NCBI RefSeq assembly: GCF_010093815.1
Contig: NW_022985554.1
Coordinates: 1,582,999-1,646,998, forward strand
DNA from: Pseudovirgaria hyperparasitica
Lineage: Eukaryota; Ascomycota; Dothideomycetes; Acrospermales; Acrospermaceae
Direction of reading: 5' to 3'
Length of the DNA stretch: 64,000 nucleotides
The translations under genes and the position numbers were made by a program. The notes under the pieces were generated by a model that was not told the DNA's origin, did not search any database, and saw nothing but the letters and a program-made list of their open reading frames with translations. Position 1 is the first letter of the stretch. Each line of letters starts with the position of its first letter. Positions 45,359 to 58,077 of the stretch are shown here, piece by piece.

Positions 45359-47815
45359 TCAAGCCTGAGCTGATGCTGATGCCAATGCTGGTACCGCCCG
45401 ATTGAACCATGTTTCACTCACATAATCCTTCTTCGGTCCTTTGACGTCGTATGCCAGCACAAAACGTTCGATTTGCGCACCCCGGAACCTGAATTCGCAG
45501 CGTGAGTTATACATGTCCTTGATGCAGAGATGGTCGGATGTTGCGATCCAGCCTTGATGCTTCTCGCCAGGTCGGGGATGTGGCTCGAACTTCATCTCGT
45601 TGAAGAGATAGTCGACCTTCAAGTCTGGCTGTGAATCCGTCTCTCTCTTGACGAACCACACAGTGATCGTGTCTGTCCGGGCGGAGTAGCGGTAGACGTA
45701 ACGATGAGATGTCTGAAACGACTGTCCGGTTTTAGTATACGCAGTCCCTTGCTCGATGTAGAGGTATTCGCCATCATACCCAACGTCTGTTGGTGCGCGT
45801 GGATGGAAGGTTCCAGTCCCTTCATAGCGGTTTATGGGGAACTCATCCAATTTGCTGTTCAGAGATCTCTTTTGCTCCCATGATCCCTGCAATGATCGGA
45901 AAACTGCAGCGGCAACGAAGCGTGCAGACTCTTTCGAAGCGGTTAATGTGGACTGAAGGTACGAAAGCGTCGATTGTGCGGCAGTCTTTTCGACAGCGTT
46001 CGACGTATATCGTGCAGGGATGACTGGTCCTTCTTGCTCGCCGTCGCGAGTGATCCCAATCTGCTTAGACAGAGACTCCATCAGGCCAACATAATCACCC
46101 ATCCAGTATTGTGGTGCAGCCAGATTGCGCGTCAGCATCGATTGCCGAAACGAACGCAACTCTGCCAACTCCCTGGCGGTGTCGCTTTCGGACTGCTGAA
46201 TTTGAGATTCAGACCACTTGTCTGCGAGAATTCTTGCTTGCATCTCCATCACTCCCCAGTAAGGCCCTTCATACGAACCAACAAATCCAAGCGTAGGACA
46301 CTGTGGATGCAGGATACTAGCATTCGCAAGCAGGACAGGCATCCTTGTGGATGCCGGTTCAAACTCGAGCCTTTCAAGCACGTCTTGGGACAGCCATGAC
46401 AGTGTGATTTGCGGCATGAAGCCAGTCCCATGCACAATGGCCACGACATCAGATATGCTAGTCGATGGGCTGGAGTCTGACGCTGGCTCTCCATCCTTGG
46501 TTTGCATCTGTATGGTCACCGTGCAATCGTTTCCGCCTCGATTTATGACAAACTTAGTTGCTCTGCCCAGCACCGGTACGATACTGCCTGATCGAACGAA
46601 TTCAGGATACAGATCAGTAATCGCCGCAAACGGAGCCGACTTCTCATCCCTATCGACGAGCCCCACAGACCCAAGATCACTCTGATCTCCTCCGAGTATG
46701 CTTCGAAAATACTGCTTTACCTCAGCAGCCTTGGTCGATGACACGAGCCCTGTGGAATACATGACCGGTCCTGTGGGTCTGCTTCTGAGGTCGAACATTG
46801 CAAGATCAAGAGGGAGAAATGCTGGCCTGTTGTTAACCTCTTTGGTGTCTTCATCGACCGGCTTCAACGGAAAGTAACGAGGTATCGCGTGGAATGGCTT
46901 GCTATGGATATTGACCAGTTTGTACCCGTCGTACGATCTCGGTGAGTCCGGTGCAAAACTCGCATTTGAAATCTGGGCCGCAAGAAAGGCAGAGGCCTCG
47001 ACACCACTGTTGCTACCTCCAAGGACAACAATGGTGCCGCCTGTAGTATGATCTGGAGGTATGATGTCCTTGATCTCGCGCAGCTGGGAGCTATGCTTGA
47101 CGGATACTCTGGAATCCTCGGACGCATCCCTTGATAGAGCTATGTCTGCTGGCTTCTGGAAAAAGCCAGAAGCGACGATTACATGGTCAAAATTTCGTTC
47201 GTTGATCGCTGGTGTAGTGCTGTCCATCGGACTACTTGCTGTGACTATATCGGGTTGAGTAGACCTCCAAGATACCTTCCACCTTTTCGTGCCATCTTCG
47301 CCTTGAACTTCTGAAGCATTGATAACCTCGCAGCCGTATTTGATCGACCCATCTGGTAATTTTCTTTCAGCGTATGCATTCAAATAACGACCTACTTGCC
47401 ATGCTGTTGGAAACATTGGTATATCGTCAATAGTTGCCGTAGACCGATCGCAGACCTCATGAGCTATGTCTTCCCAAGGGAAGTCGCTGAAAGCTACGCT
47501 AAAGCGGCTTATATTTGTAGGCATGTCGAAGTTGCATTTTGGGTCTTGATGGCGTTTGTTTTTGTCAAATGCCCATATACCGCCCACACAGGGCAGCTTC
47601 TCCAAGACTGTGACATCAAACTTGCATTGTCTTCCATTCGCATCCTGCCACTCCTTTTGTAGCAGTGTCTTGGCCGAGACAAGACCCGCCGGTCCAGCTC
47701 CCACGATACAGACAGACGGCATTCGGAGTTGTAGGGTAGAAAGAGTTCTGACTATACTCATGCCAATTACCCCTCTACGGTTTCTGAGTGCAAGGACCAC
47801 TTCACCTGTGATCAT
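45359..47815 (-). CDS. FAD/NADPH flavin monooxygenase fused to a C-terminal DUF6314-like domain
   Basis: Intronless, up to 818 residues. The N-terminal 500-600 residues form a class-B-type flavin monooxygenase: FAD site VGAGPAGLVSA, an ExxPxxGGIW-like LEKLPCVGGIWAF, and NADPH site LGGSNSGVEASAF, with HVIVASGFFQKP and HGTGFMPQ near the C-end of the unit. Residues from about 670 fit a separate beta-barrel domain I know as DUF6314: SWEQKRSLNS, GTGTFHPRA, YLYIEQGTAYT, SHRYVYRYS, VWFVKRE, DYLFNEM, HLCIKDMYN and VKGPKKDYVSETWF. The true start may be Met32 at 47722 (MPSVCIVGAG), since the longer N-terminus adds nothing conserved. Substrate unknown. It is 215 bp downstream of an NAD(P)-binding protein gene on the same strand. 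Confidence 0.82.
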   Translation of the reverse strand: MITGEVVLALRNRRGVIGMSIVRTLSTLQLRMPSVCIVGAGPAGLVSAKTLLQKEWQDANGRQCKFDVTVLEKLPCVGGIWAFDKNKRHQDPKCNFDMPTNISRFSVAFSDFPWEDIAHEVCDRSTATIDDIPMFPTAWQVGRYLNAYAERKLPDGSIKYGCEVINASEVQGEDGTKRWKVSWRSTQPDIVTASSPMDSTTPAINERNFDHVIVASGFFQKPADIALSRDASEDSRVSVKHSSQLREIKDIIPPDHTTGGTIVVLGGSNSGVEASAFLAAQISNASFAPDSPRSYDGYKLVNIHSKPFHAIPRYFPLKPVDEDTKEVNNRPAFLPLDLAMFDLRSRPTGPVMYSTGLVSSTKAAEVKQYFRSILGGDQSDLGSVGLVDRDEKSAPFAAITDLYPEFVRSGSIVPVLGRATKFVINRGGNDCTVTIQMQTKDGEPASDSSPSTSISDVVAIVHGTGFMPQITLSWLSQDVLERLEFEPASTRMPVLLANASILHPQCPTLGFVGSYEGPYWGVMEMQARILADKWSESQIQQSESDTARELAELRSFRQSMLTRNLAAPQYWMGDYVGLMESLSKQIGITRDGEQEGPVIPARYTSNAVEKTAAQSTLSYLQSTLTASKESARFVAAAVFRSLQGSWEQKRSLNSKLDEFPINRYEGTGTFHPRAPTDVGYDGEYLYIEQGTAYTKTGQSFQTSHRYVYRYSARTDTITVWFVKRETDSQPDLKVDYLFNEMKFEPHPRPGEKHQGWIATSDHLCIKDMYNSRCEFRFRGAQIERFVLAYDVKGPKKDYVSETWFNRAVPALASASAQA

Positions 47816-48030
47816 ATACCTCAGGGGATCTGTAATTAGTGGAACTCACGAAGGTCAGACAATTCGACGCAATAACGCTAGTTTGCGTGGGGGCTATTTA
47901 AGCACTAATATCTGCCTAGAGAACAGATGCATATCTGGCGGCTACGACGCACGCCACGTTACATTAATATACTCTGTTGATTGTGTCCCAATGATATCCG
48001 ACCGAAGCTGTATCCAGCGAAAGGAACATG

Positions 48031-48833
48031 TCAGTCGAGCCCAGCAAGCCTCCTGAACCCTTTATTTGATATGGTTCTTCCATCTCCCTCAACGCCGGCC
48101 CCATCCAGCGGCCTTCCATCGCCTGCAGCGAGCTCTGCCATCCACCTGCCCAGAGGTTTAGTCGGGCTATGAAAGCCACTCAGAAGCATTTTCGTAGTCG
48201 GGAATAATACCGGCCTCAATACTCGCTGATAGGCTGGCCGCCTGGGAACGTATTCGTGAATCGCCGGGTGATCAGTTTCGTCGACCATTGCCGGCCGCAC
48301 AGAGAATGCTTTCAGCTCAGGATTCCTCTTGTGTTGTTCCAAGATAGCAGCCTCGGTCTCGCCTTTGACACGTCCAAATATGGGCGTAAAGACCCCTGGT
48401 GTGAGCGTTGCGCCTTCGCCCGAAACATAGACAAAATTGAACGGCGACTTGGGCGCAAAGGCCTCGATGAACTTGATGGGATAGTCTTTTGTGATCTCGA
48501 TATATTTCCTAAACAATCTATCAGCATGTGCAGGCATTGATTCCGCTGTGACGGTAGCAATGAGACTGACTCCTTGTCCACGTCGTTTTGCGATACACCC
48601 AGTGCCCATACAATGCCCTTTGCATCTCTAATCCTCGTGAGCGCTTCTTCACCTGCGTCCCATTTCCCGAAGTCTTCCTTGAGTATCACTTCGGTTTTGT
48701 CGGTGCCCTTTGCCATTGCCACTGGCCGCCTGCTGATGATGGAAATCTTGGTCACATTCTGCATCGCGAGCATTGCATCGAGTACCCCAGAGCCAACGAG
48801 GCCAGTAGCGCCAGTAAGGACCAAGTGCACCAT
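48031..48833 (-). CDS. NAD(P)-binding Rossmann protein, atypical SDR
   Basis: 246 residues. The N-terminus MVHLVLTGATGLVGSGVLDAM is a typical TGATGxxG dinucleotide site. Then follow IISRRP, and VYVSGEGAT where classical enzymes carry the catalytic Ser region; no clear YxxxK pair is seen. Exon 1 is 48833-48571 and exon 2 is 48508-48031, with a 62-nt intron (48509-48570, GTCAGT..TTTAG) joining DVDKE to KYIEITKDYPIKF. The family is the HTATIP2/YbjT-like group of NAD(P)-binding epimerase-type proteins. ATG 48833 lies directly at the first beta strand; an in-frame ATG at 48980 would add 49 unconserved residues. It could cooperate with the adjoining monooxygenase, but only proximity suggests this. 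Confidence 0.75.
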
Positions 48834-49395
48834 AGTAACCAATACTTCACGACAAGGGTTGTTATTTCTTTCAGAGGCAAGATTGAGAAGTAGGTACGAG
48901 AAGACAAGTGTTATTGAAGCGTCGTAGATCTTAAATACACGGCTGAAAAGGCACCACAAGCTGACGCCATCAACGGTCAAGGACCAGAGAGTTTCGCGGA
49001 CGAATTTACGTTACCTTTGCGGAGTTTACAAGTACTGCTTATGGCCGGCTTCAGCGCCGGCCCAGACGCGCACTAACTAGCATTCCAAGCAGTGCCAAAT
49101 ATAGCCTTGGAGGATGATTAAGAATTTCTGGCGCCGAGGGACGATCTTTACGAGGGAGCATGAGTGCTGCAGGCTCATATGCCGTTTCACGATGCCTGAG
49201 GGAGCAGTCAACGACAAAATTCAGCAGTCTACTCCTATGGGCTTCGGGGCTTTCTCGAACGGGATAATGGTATTGGCGAGCATGTTTAGGTATGGGGATA
49301 TGAATATCTATGCTCATATCGGGAGATCGGACAAGCGGTATATCACGAGCGCCTATGATTGAGCGTATACGTGCTTCCTCGCATCTCATCTGAGG
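48834..49395. other. Intergenic spacer
   Basis: Includes a 112-codon minus-strand ATG frame (49389-49051) that begins 7 bp after the stop of the mitochondrial protein gene. It has no motif and is probably 3' untranslated sequence. Confidence 0.45.
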
Positions 49396-50645
49396 CTATC
49401 CTAAACTGACATAACCCTTTCCACCACTTTCAGCGACAATCACATTGTCCCCATTAGCTTCCTTAGTCACTGGAGCTGGAACATCTCGCATTTGCGTTCC
49501 TTCGCCATCGCCCTCAACCAGTCTAAGCTGCGCATTTCTCTTCGCCATCTCCTTTCGCTCCTGTTCTTGAGTCTGGGTCATGTAGGTGGAGTATCTCAGC
49601 GTTGCAAGGATCATCACGGCTGATATGGCTAGAGCCGTAGCTGCACGTCGCGTCAGGAGCCACCGAAGGCTCTCAACTTCAGACCGGGCGTCTGAATTGA
49701 GCGATACGGTGATTTTATAGTTCAGCTCCTGGATCTAGGTCGAATTAGTACATGAGGTATCACAGCCTAACACGAACAGCTACTTACTGTGTTCTCCATA
49801 GACTTTTGCTCCGCCCTAACTGCCATCTTACGATCGTCGAACAGTCCCTTCAATTCGTCTTTTAGTGTCTCTCTCTCTTGTGAGAAGCGTTGGTTCAATA
49901 TGTCCACTTCGTGCTGGAGCTGAGTACGCTCTTGACGCATCTTCTCAGTCTCTCCGTTTCGATTGTTCTGAATCTCAGTCCGTAGCTCGCTACAAGCTGC
50001 ACGAAAGAGATATCCCTCATTCTCCACGTTGGACTTCGACACTAGCGCTTCCCGTGCGGTTTCCATATTCTGCGTTAGCAGCCCCCGGATTGCCTTCATG
50101 ACCGTCACACTTTGTTCTTGGGAGAACCCTGAACCCTCAAGATGCTTGACTAGCCCATACGTGTCGAAGTGGTGGACGTAAGGTGGGGTCTGGAGATGCG
50201 GAGGTTTCTTCGCACTGTCAGCAGGTGACGGCATATGTAGTACGGTTTCCATGGGTGGACTCTCTGATACACTCAAAGTAGGCGGGACTTTTGTTTGTGA
50301 TTCCTCGGTGGGCAGTTGTGTCGACGGTTGCGAGGCAGCATCCCCACTGGTGGACGAGCCTGAAGCCTCTTTCGTACCATTTTCATTCTCGCTCGTACCC
50401 TTGCTGGCTTGCTTTTCTACGGAAGTGACTGATAGTTCATTATCTTTGTCGCTAAGATGGGCTGGTGGCTTATTAGCCGTACCATATCGAGATCTTGCGG
50501 CGGAGCTGTGCAGAGGAGCAACTCTTAAACGCGGTCGCGCGCAAATATTGGCATTGGCGTTGCGATGACCGCGTGCGTCACAAGAGCGAGGCTTGAATAG
50601 CACGGGGTATAGGAAGGATAAAAATGGTGGACGAGAAGCCGACAT
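49396..50645 (-). CDS. Mitochondrial DUF1640 / CCDC90 family protein
   Basis: 398 residues. The N-terminus is basic and lacks acidic residues (MSASRPPFLSFLYPVLF, then Arg-rich), as in matrix-targeting sequences. A Ser/Glu-rich spacer leads to the conserved core HHFDTYGLVKHLEGSGFSQ, then a long coiled coil (about 200-300), and a single C-terminal membrane helix (LTRRAATALAISAVMILATL) followed by a charged tail. This is the layout of yeast Fmp32 and animal MCUR1/CCDC90 inner-membrane proteins, linked to cytochrome oxidase assembly or calcium uniporter function. A 53-nt intron (49735-49787, GTAAGT..CCTAG) joins KSMENT to IQELNYKITVSL; without it the membrane helix is lost. Start ATG 50645. Confidence 0.82.
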
Positions 50646-51402
50646 ACTCCCCAGAAATCGATTGCAGGAATGCGAAATAAGTCTTTACAGCTTTGGGACT
50701 GTAGAATCCGTTGAAGCTACCTCGTACGTAAGGCGAAACTGCGCTAACGACAAAACCTCTCTAATATAATCATACAGGTAATTTAGTGGGTGTGTAGATA
50801 TTTTGACGCAATCGCAATATGCCCTCTTCATCATCTCTACCGTTCATGAGAGAACTAGTGTGTCGATAATTCATGGTCACTGTGAAACAATCGAGTTTTC
50901 TTCCATTATGAAACTAAGTCTTAGTGAACACTGCGATTACCCATGAGCTCAAGGTATTGAGGTTGGGATAGGGTATTTCCATCGTGGCAACACGATTCTA
51001 TGTACCTGTATCAATTACCATATATTACATGTCAAGCAAGAGTGACCAGTTGCACACGGACAGCCTAATAATTCTGGAGGAGATCGCATCAAGCCTATCT
51101 CCGAACTAAACTCTTCATCAGATATCGTTCTTAGACGAGCTTGACCAGACTGTGATGAATGGCGGAGGATGCTTAATCATGTGGCATGTGAAGGCCTGAG
51201 TAGAATTAGAATAGATCTCATACAGCTATAGCGCTCGTGCAATACCTTTTGATAGCCTGTTGATTGACCCGAGCTTCGTACTGCTGTCGTGCCGCTTCAT
51301 ATTGCTCCTGACTTGGCCTCAGAGAATCTGGTGGGCGATATGCGGCCTACTCCTTCCACATTTGAGTCTTTCGGAGCTTGATTTCGTTCCTCTCCAAATA
51401 TC
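50646..51402. other. Intergenic spacer
   Basis: Promoter of the DUF1640 gene and 3' side of the snRNP gene. I see no gene or repeat. Confidence 0.55.
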
Positions 51403-52091
51403 TCAATCATCATCGCTTTCCTCCATTGCACTCCCTTCGTCCTCGTCTTCGTCCATAGGGACGTCACTGTCTTCGTCATCCTCCTCCCGTGGCCGCTTCG
51501 TGCCCGCGACATCAGACGCCAACGGTTTTAGTTTCCCATCCGAGCTTGCTGCGCTCTTGGCAGCATCTGTGTTACTAGGTGGTGCATCGAAAACAGAGGC
51601 CTGCAGCGCAGTCATTCCACTGGCAGTGGCTGCGGACGGAGACTCGAGGCGGCTCTCAGGCACAGGCAATTTGTATGTTCCGTCCAGTTTGGCCAATGTA
51701 TCTGATTTCGACTTTGCGTAGTAGATTTTCTATTATCAATGTCAGTTCTATCAGGTCTTGAGAAGACAGCACAGGTTCCTACCAATTCACTACCAAAAAA
51801 TTCGAATCCCTGGAGTGCTCTCATAGCCTGGGTCGCAGACTCAATGCTCTTGAAGGTGACATGCGCCTGACCGCGCATTTTGTCCGATCTCAACGCCACG
51901 ATGTCCAAGACTGACCCATATGTCGAGAATATCATGTACAGCTCTCGCCGAAGATCGCGTTTGTTAATTTTGGGATTGAGTCGGTTGATATAAAGGCTAA
52001 GAAGGTCAGAAACGTACGCGTCATGGCATATGCGAACTTACGTTTGGTTTGGTGGCAGTGTCTTTAGCGGAGGTGCTTTGCTTGAAGCCAT
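51403..52091 (-). CDS. U2 snRNP protein B''-like (Msl1/U1A family), single RRM
   Basis: 196 residues from three exons: 52091-52042, 51996-51783 and 51729-51403. The introns are 45 nt (GTAAGT..CTTAG) and 53 nt (GTAGGA..AATAG). One RRM occupies about 16-95: RNP2-type LYINRLNP, the U1A/U2B''-specific basic loop KINKRDLRRELY, RNP1-type RGQAHVTF, and FFGSELKIYYAK. Proteins of this family bind a U1 or U2 snRNA stem-loop. The metazoan U1A and U2B'' have two RRMs; here the C-terminal part is disordered and ends in an acidic EED/DEDE run, as in short fungal versions. Whether it serves U1 or U2 cannot be read from the sequence. Divergent from ARPC1 across 391 bp. Confidence 0.85.
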
Positions 52092-52482
52092 GATGAGAGA
52101 CTTAGGCGGAAAGGAATCCCAATCAGCGGGGAGCGATCGCGGAACGAGCGTTTCTGTCGCAGTGAGTTTGATCAAGTAGCAACTCTGACAAGCCGAGAGG
52201 TGGGCTATGTAGCATTAAGTATATATATGTATTGTTGGAGCGAGCTCGCGTACAAACGAGAAGAGTTAGGGACTAGGCTGGTATTGCTAGAAATACTTTA
52301 CAGGTAGTTAGTGTACCCCACCATCACCTCACCACCCACTGACTAGATGATTCCCACCATCTTCCAATCCACTTGTCGCTCTCATCTCATCACCTCCAGG
52401 CGTCCCATGATCTGAGCGACTAAAGTCCAGCTATTGCAGTAGTAGAGAGCTCCTCCTCTGCGTAGCTGCTTGCTCCTACACT
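52092..52482. promoter_or_regulatory. Bidirectional promoter region, U2B'' / ARPC1
   Basis: 391 bp between two divergent ATGs, so both promoters and leaders lie here. A TATATATA run near 52220 is the only TATA-like word. The ARPC1 side is CT-rich (52320-52410). Confidence 0.5.
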
Positions 52483-53621
52483 ATGGCTCCTGAAGTCCAT
52501 CATCTCTTCCACCATTCCATCGCAGATCACTCATTCACCCCAGACCGCAACACCGTTGCTGTCACCCGCGACAACAACGTAGAGCTTTACGTAAAATCCG
52601 GAAAGTCTTTCTCGCTCAAAGATGAGCTCAGGGGTCATGATAAGACTGTAACAGGTGTTGATATTGCCCCCAACAGTGGCAAGATCGTTACATGTGCTCA
52701 AGGTGAGCATCTTCCGCTATACTTGTATAAACAGCCTTCTGAGATCCGCTTTTAGATAGAAATGCCTACGTATGGGAGCCCTCATCCACTGGCTGGAAGC
52801 CCACACTAGTTCTTCTACGTATTGATAGGGCTGCGACATGTGTGCGATGGTCGCCATCAGAGACAAAATTTGCTGTTGGCTCTGGTGCAAGGCTGATACC
52901 CATCTGTTACTTCGAAGAAGAGAACAATTGGTGGGTCTCGAAACATATCAAGAAGCCGATTCGCAGTACCGTGACCTCGGTCGATTGGCACCCTAACTCA
53001 GTACTTTTGGCAGCCGGCTCCACAGATGGACACGCCCGTGTTCTATCCACCTTTATCAAAGGTGTGGATGCGCGTCCCGAACCGAGTGCTTGGGGCGAAC
53101 GATTGCCATTCAATACAGTCTGTGGAGAGTTCTTAAACAGTACTGCAGGCTGGGTTCATGACGTTGCATTCTCGCCTAGTGGTAATGCCATGGCGTTCAC
53201 ATCCCACGACAGCAGTGTCACCGTCGTCTATCCCAGCGCTCCTGATCAGCCCCCGAAAGCAGTGGTCAGTGTAGCTACCCAACTCTTACCTCTGACCACA
53301 CTGTTATGGACTAGCGAAAGTGAGATCATTGCAGCTGGATACAATTGTGAAGCTTATCGCCTGTCCGGGAATGAGGGTGGTTGGCAACTGGCTGGTTCCC
53401 TGGAAGCAAAAGCTGGCCGCGCACAGGATGAACGGGAGGAGTCAGCTCTCAACATGTTTCGGCAAATGGATCTAAAGGGCAAAACCAAGAACGACACCGT
53501 TCTGAATACCACCCATCAGAATACAATCTCCACGATCCGAGTTCATGCTGGTAGCCCCGAATCTATCAGTGCAATCAGTTCTAGCGGCGTGGATGGGCGG
53601 TTGGTGGTGTGGAACTTGTGA
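52483..53621 (+). CDS. ARC40: Arp2/3 complex subunit ARPC1 (p40, WD40)
   Basis: WD40 beta-propeller subunit of the Arp2/3 complex, which nucleates branched actin at endocytic patches. The 361-residue product begins MAPEVHHLFHHSIADHSF, with the family's HAW/S-F N-terminus, and has recognisable blades: VTGVDIAPNSGKIVTC, RNAYVW, ATCVRWSPSETKFAVGSG, VTSVDWHPNSVLLAAGS, VHDVAFSPSGNAMAF, and the C-terminal DGRLVVWNL. The insert between late blades (FRQMDLKGKTK) is the segment that in homologues contacts nucleation-promoting factors. One 53-nt intron (52703-52755, GTGAGC..TTTTAG) joins TCAQ to DRNAYVW. Length and motifs match the family. Confidence 0.92.
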
Positions 53622-53745
53622 TATCGAGTCTTTTCACAGCCTAAGCAGATAGTTGCGCACAGTACTGTTGCATTGATCTTATCGAGGAGTATAGATGATG
53701 CATACTAGAATTTTGCCCGTATTGAAGCCCCTGGATTCTTCATTC

Positions 53746-54445
53746 TCATGCTGTATTGCTCGCATTCAAGAGCTCAACGGGTATAGACAAACCCAAGGTG
53801 CTTCCGACGATTCCAAACCACAGCATTAAGTAATCTAGCGTTCTATACGGTCGATTACTGACAACGTTGCTTAAAGCTTCTGCCGTCCTGCAAGGATGAA
53901 CAAAGAAAGTCGGTCGGTCGGTGATTGGATGACTCTATGTAATCGTGTCAGCTTTCCAACATAGAGACTCATGTCAGAGGAAGTACCGTCATGGATATGG
54001 CTCCGATCACACCTATGCTGTTGATTTGACACCTGTGAATCTCTGGCACCAGGATACGATAAACGTCGGCTATGTCCGTCACCGGTTTCGAATGCTGGTC
54101 TAACAGATCAAAATACAGTACAGGGACTTGATACGTTGGCGACCGAATGATGGTAAATCGCGCCCGGACAGTTGGCCCATCGGTCTTGACTATCGAGTGA
54201 TCATCATGCTCGTGAAACTCATCGTCGACGAGCTCATCCGCATCTATCACATTCCGATCTACTTCAATATCACGCTGGATGGTCATGAAAGTGACAGAGT
54301 CGACCTTGTCGAGTTGGACTTTCGTCCATGATGATTGAAATTCACCGTGTGACTGATATATACCAACCAGCTGCATACATGCCTCTACAAATCCTTGATC
54401 CGAAATGGAAGGGAATGATGGCAAACTGGATTCACTTGCTTTCAT
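53746..54445 (-). CDS. ATG10: Ubiquitin-like conjugating enzyme ATG10
   Basis: E2-like enzyme that transfers ATG12 to ATG5 in autophagosome formation. The product has 215 residues. The core reads PTYQVPVLYFDLLDQ, DIADVYRILVP and GVIGAISMT, followed after a 52-nt intron (53935-53986, GTACTT..CATAG) by SHPITDRPTFFVHPCRTAEA, which carries the catalytic Cys168 in the HPC motif. Without splicing the catalytic Cys is lost. ATG 54445 opens with SDQGFVEACMQLV, the usual N-terminal helix, so no further upstream exon is needed. It is convergent with ARPC1 (125 bp). Confidence 0.88.
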
Positions 54446-54514
54446 GGCGGCTCATGATTCGTATTTGCAGCTGGAGACCGGTCGAGAATGTTGAGTCGCA
54501 AATCCAGCACTCGG

Positions 54515-54712
54515 TCAGCGATGGATACCAAAAGTGACCAAGAACAGTATCGCCGCCAGACTGTAGCAGAAGGGCACGTTGTAGAACCTATTGACCGGAT
54601 GAAGTGACCTGGGCGCCGTTTTGGCTACCCGCAATTCTTCTTGCTCCACAGTCTTGTATAGATCGGGGTCGGAGCACGGACCAGTAAACGCGCCGTGACG
54701 GCTCCACTCCAT
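54515..54712 (-). CDS. Small tail-anchored membrane protein, hypothetical
   Basis: A 65-codon ATG frame squeezed between ATG10 (70 bp away) and the CHK2-like gene (230 bp). It is hydrophilic at first (MEWSRHGAFTGPCSDPD), then has one hydrophobic segment (VPFCYSLAAILFLVTFGI) close to the C-terminus, as in tail-anchored proteins. I do not recognise it. Length and placement make chance possible. Confidence 0.35.
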   Translation of the reverse strand: MEWSRHGAFTGPCSDPDLYKTVEQEELRVAKTAPRSLHPVNRFYNVPFCYSLAAILFLVTFGIHR

Positions 54713-54941
54713 CTCTGTTGCCTGAACTTTGGTGACCGCTCTGAAGGCTATTGGCGTCTGTCGATCAACTCCAACCCTCGTGAATTACCAATCCCCTTCC
54801 GATTCCAGTAGATGAAGCGGCCTAATATTTTGTGTAAACCTCCAGTGTCGTTGTCTGTCTTTGTATCCTGACTGTGGGCCTTTGCACAGCCTGTCGCATC
54901 TCATTTGACTGCCCAGGCCATTCGATTGTCGTGCAAGCGTA

Positions 54942-57195
<2,254 letters not shown>

Positions 57196-58077
57196 AGTAA
57201 CAATATTTCGTTTACTGTTCACTCTGCATTCAGGTACTGGCAAATTCAGGTGCGCATCGCTAGAGCAAGGGATTGGTTTTCTGACGTCATGGGCGCAGAA
57301 CTATGTATATGGCTTTTCACACAGGGACAGTGTGCCTATGCCGTGAAGTATCGGTCATGGGCCTAAGATAAGATATCATGAATGTATAATAAGGTAAGGA
57401 CGACGAGCAAATACGCTGTATGTACCTCCATGGCATGTAAGTATCAACTTCTCATCCAACTTGCGACCGTGGAATTCGATTTTGGCAATGCAAGACTATC
57501 CGTTCATCAGGTGACATTGGTGTGGGCAACAGCTATTCTTGGAAGTCAGGGTCTCGAAAGTGACCGTTGATCGCGGAGGATTTGCGTTGCCGCTTTCGGT
57601 AGTCCACGTGGAGTTGCAAGTGTCCACAGTAGTATCGAGACGAGTGCAAAGCCAGGATAACTCCGTCTGTTGTTGTGTTGTACCTTTTGATCCAGAATCG
57701 TACGTCTCTTCGTAAAGTGGTGCCATATATACTTTCTTGGACACATTGTCCGAACGACTTGAATGTAAAGGCAAGATCAAGCCAATTACGATCAAATTAT
57801 GCTTGATCGCATGGTATGTGGTTGACGATTCCACACGCCACCCCGGAACGTAAGGTCCCGTCGCTCACCGAAACTCACCGCCCGCGTGTCTATTGGCCTG
57901 TGCGCGGCAGTACTTTCTCTCAAGAAAACGCGACTCGCAGTCCCCTTTTCCAACGCTTGCCTCAATATCTGGCCGCGATACTGTTTATATTTTCCAGTCC
58001 CCCGCCAAAAACATTGTAAATTGCATGACACCTTTTCGTTATCTGGACCAAAACCGAGACGCGCGCATTTCCACACC
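57196..58077. other. Promoter region of CYP51
   Basis: 882 bp between CHK2-like and CYP51 genes, which point the same way. Minus-strand frames here have no motifs. I see no duplicated promoter block and no clear sterol-regulatory element. Confidence 0.5.

Noticed and set aside
49051-49389. 112-codon minus-strand ATG frame after the DUF1640 gene
   Set aside because: It begins 7 bp after the stop codon of the preceding gene and shows no motif; more likely 3' untranslated sequence.
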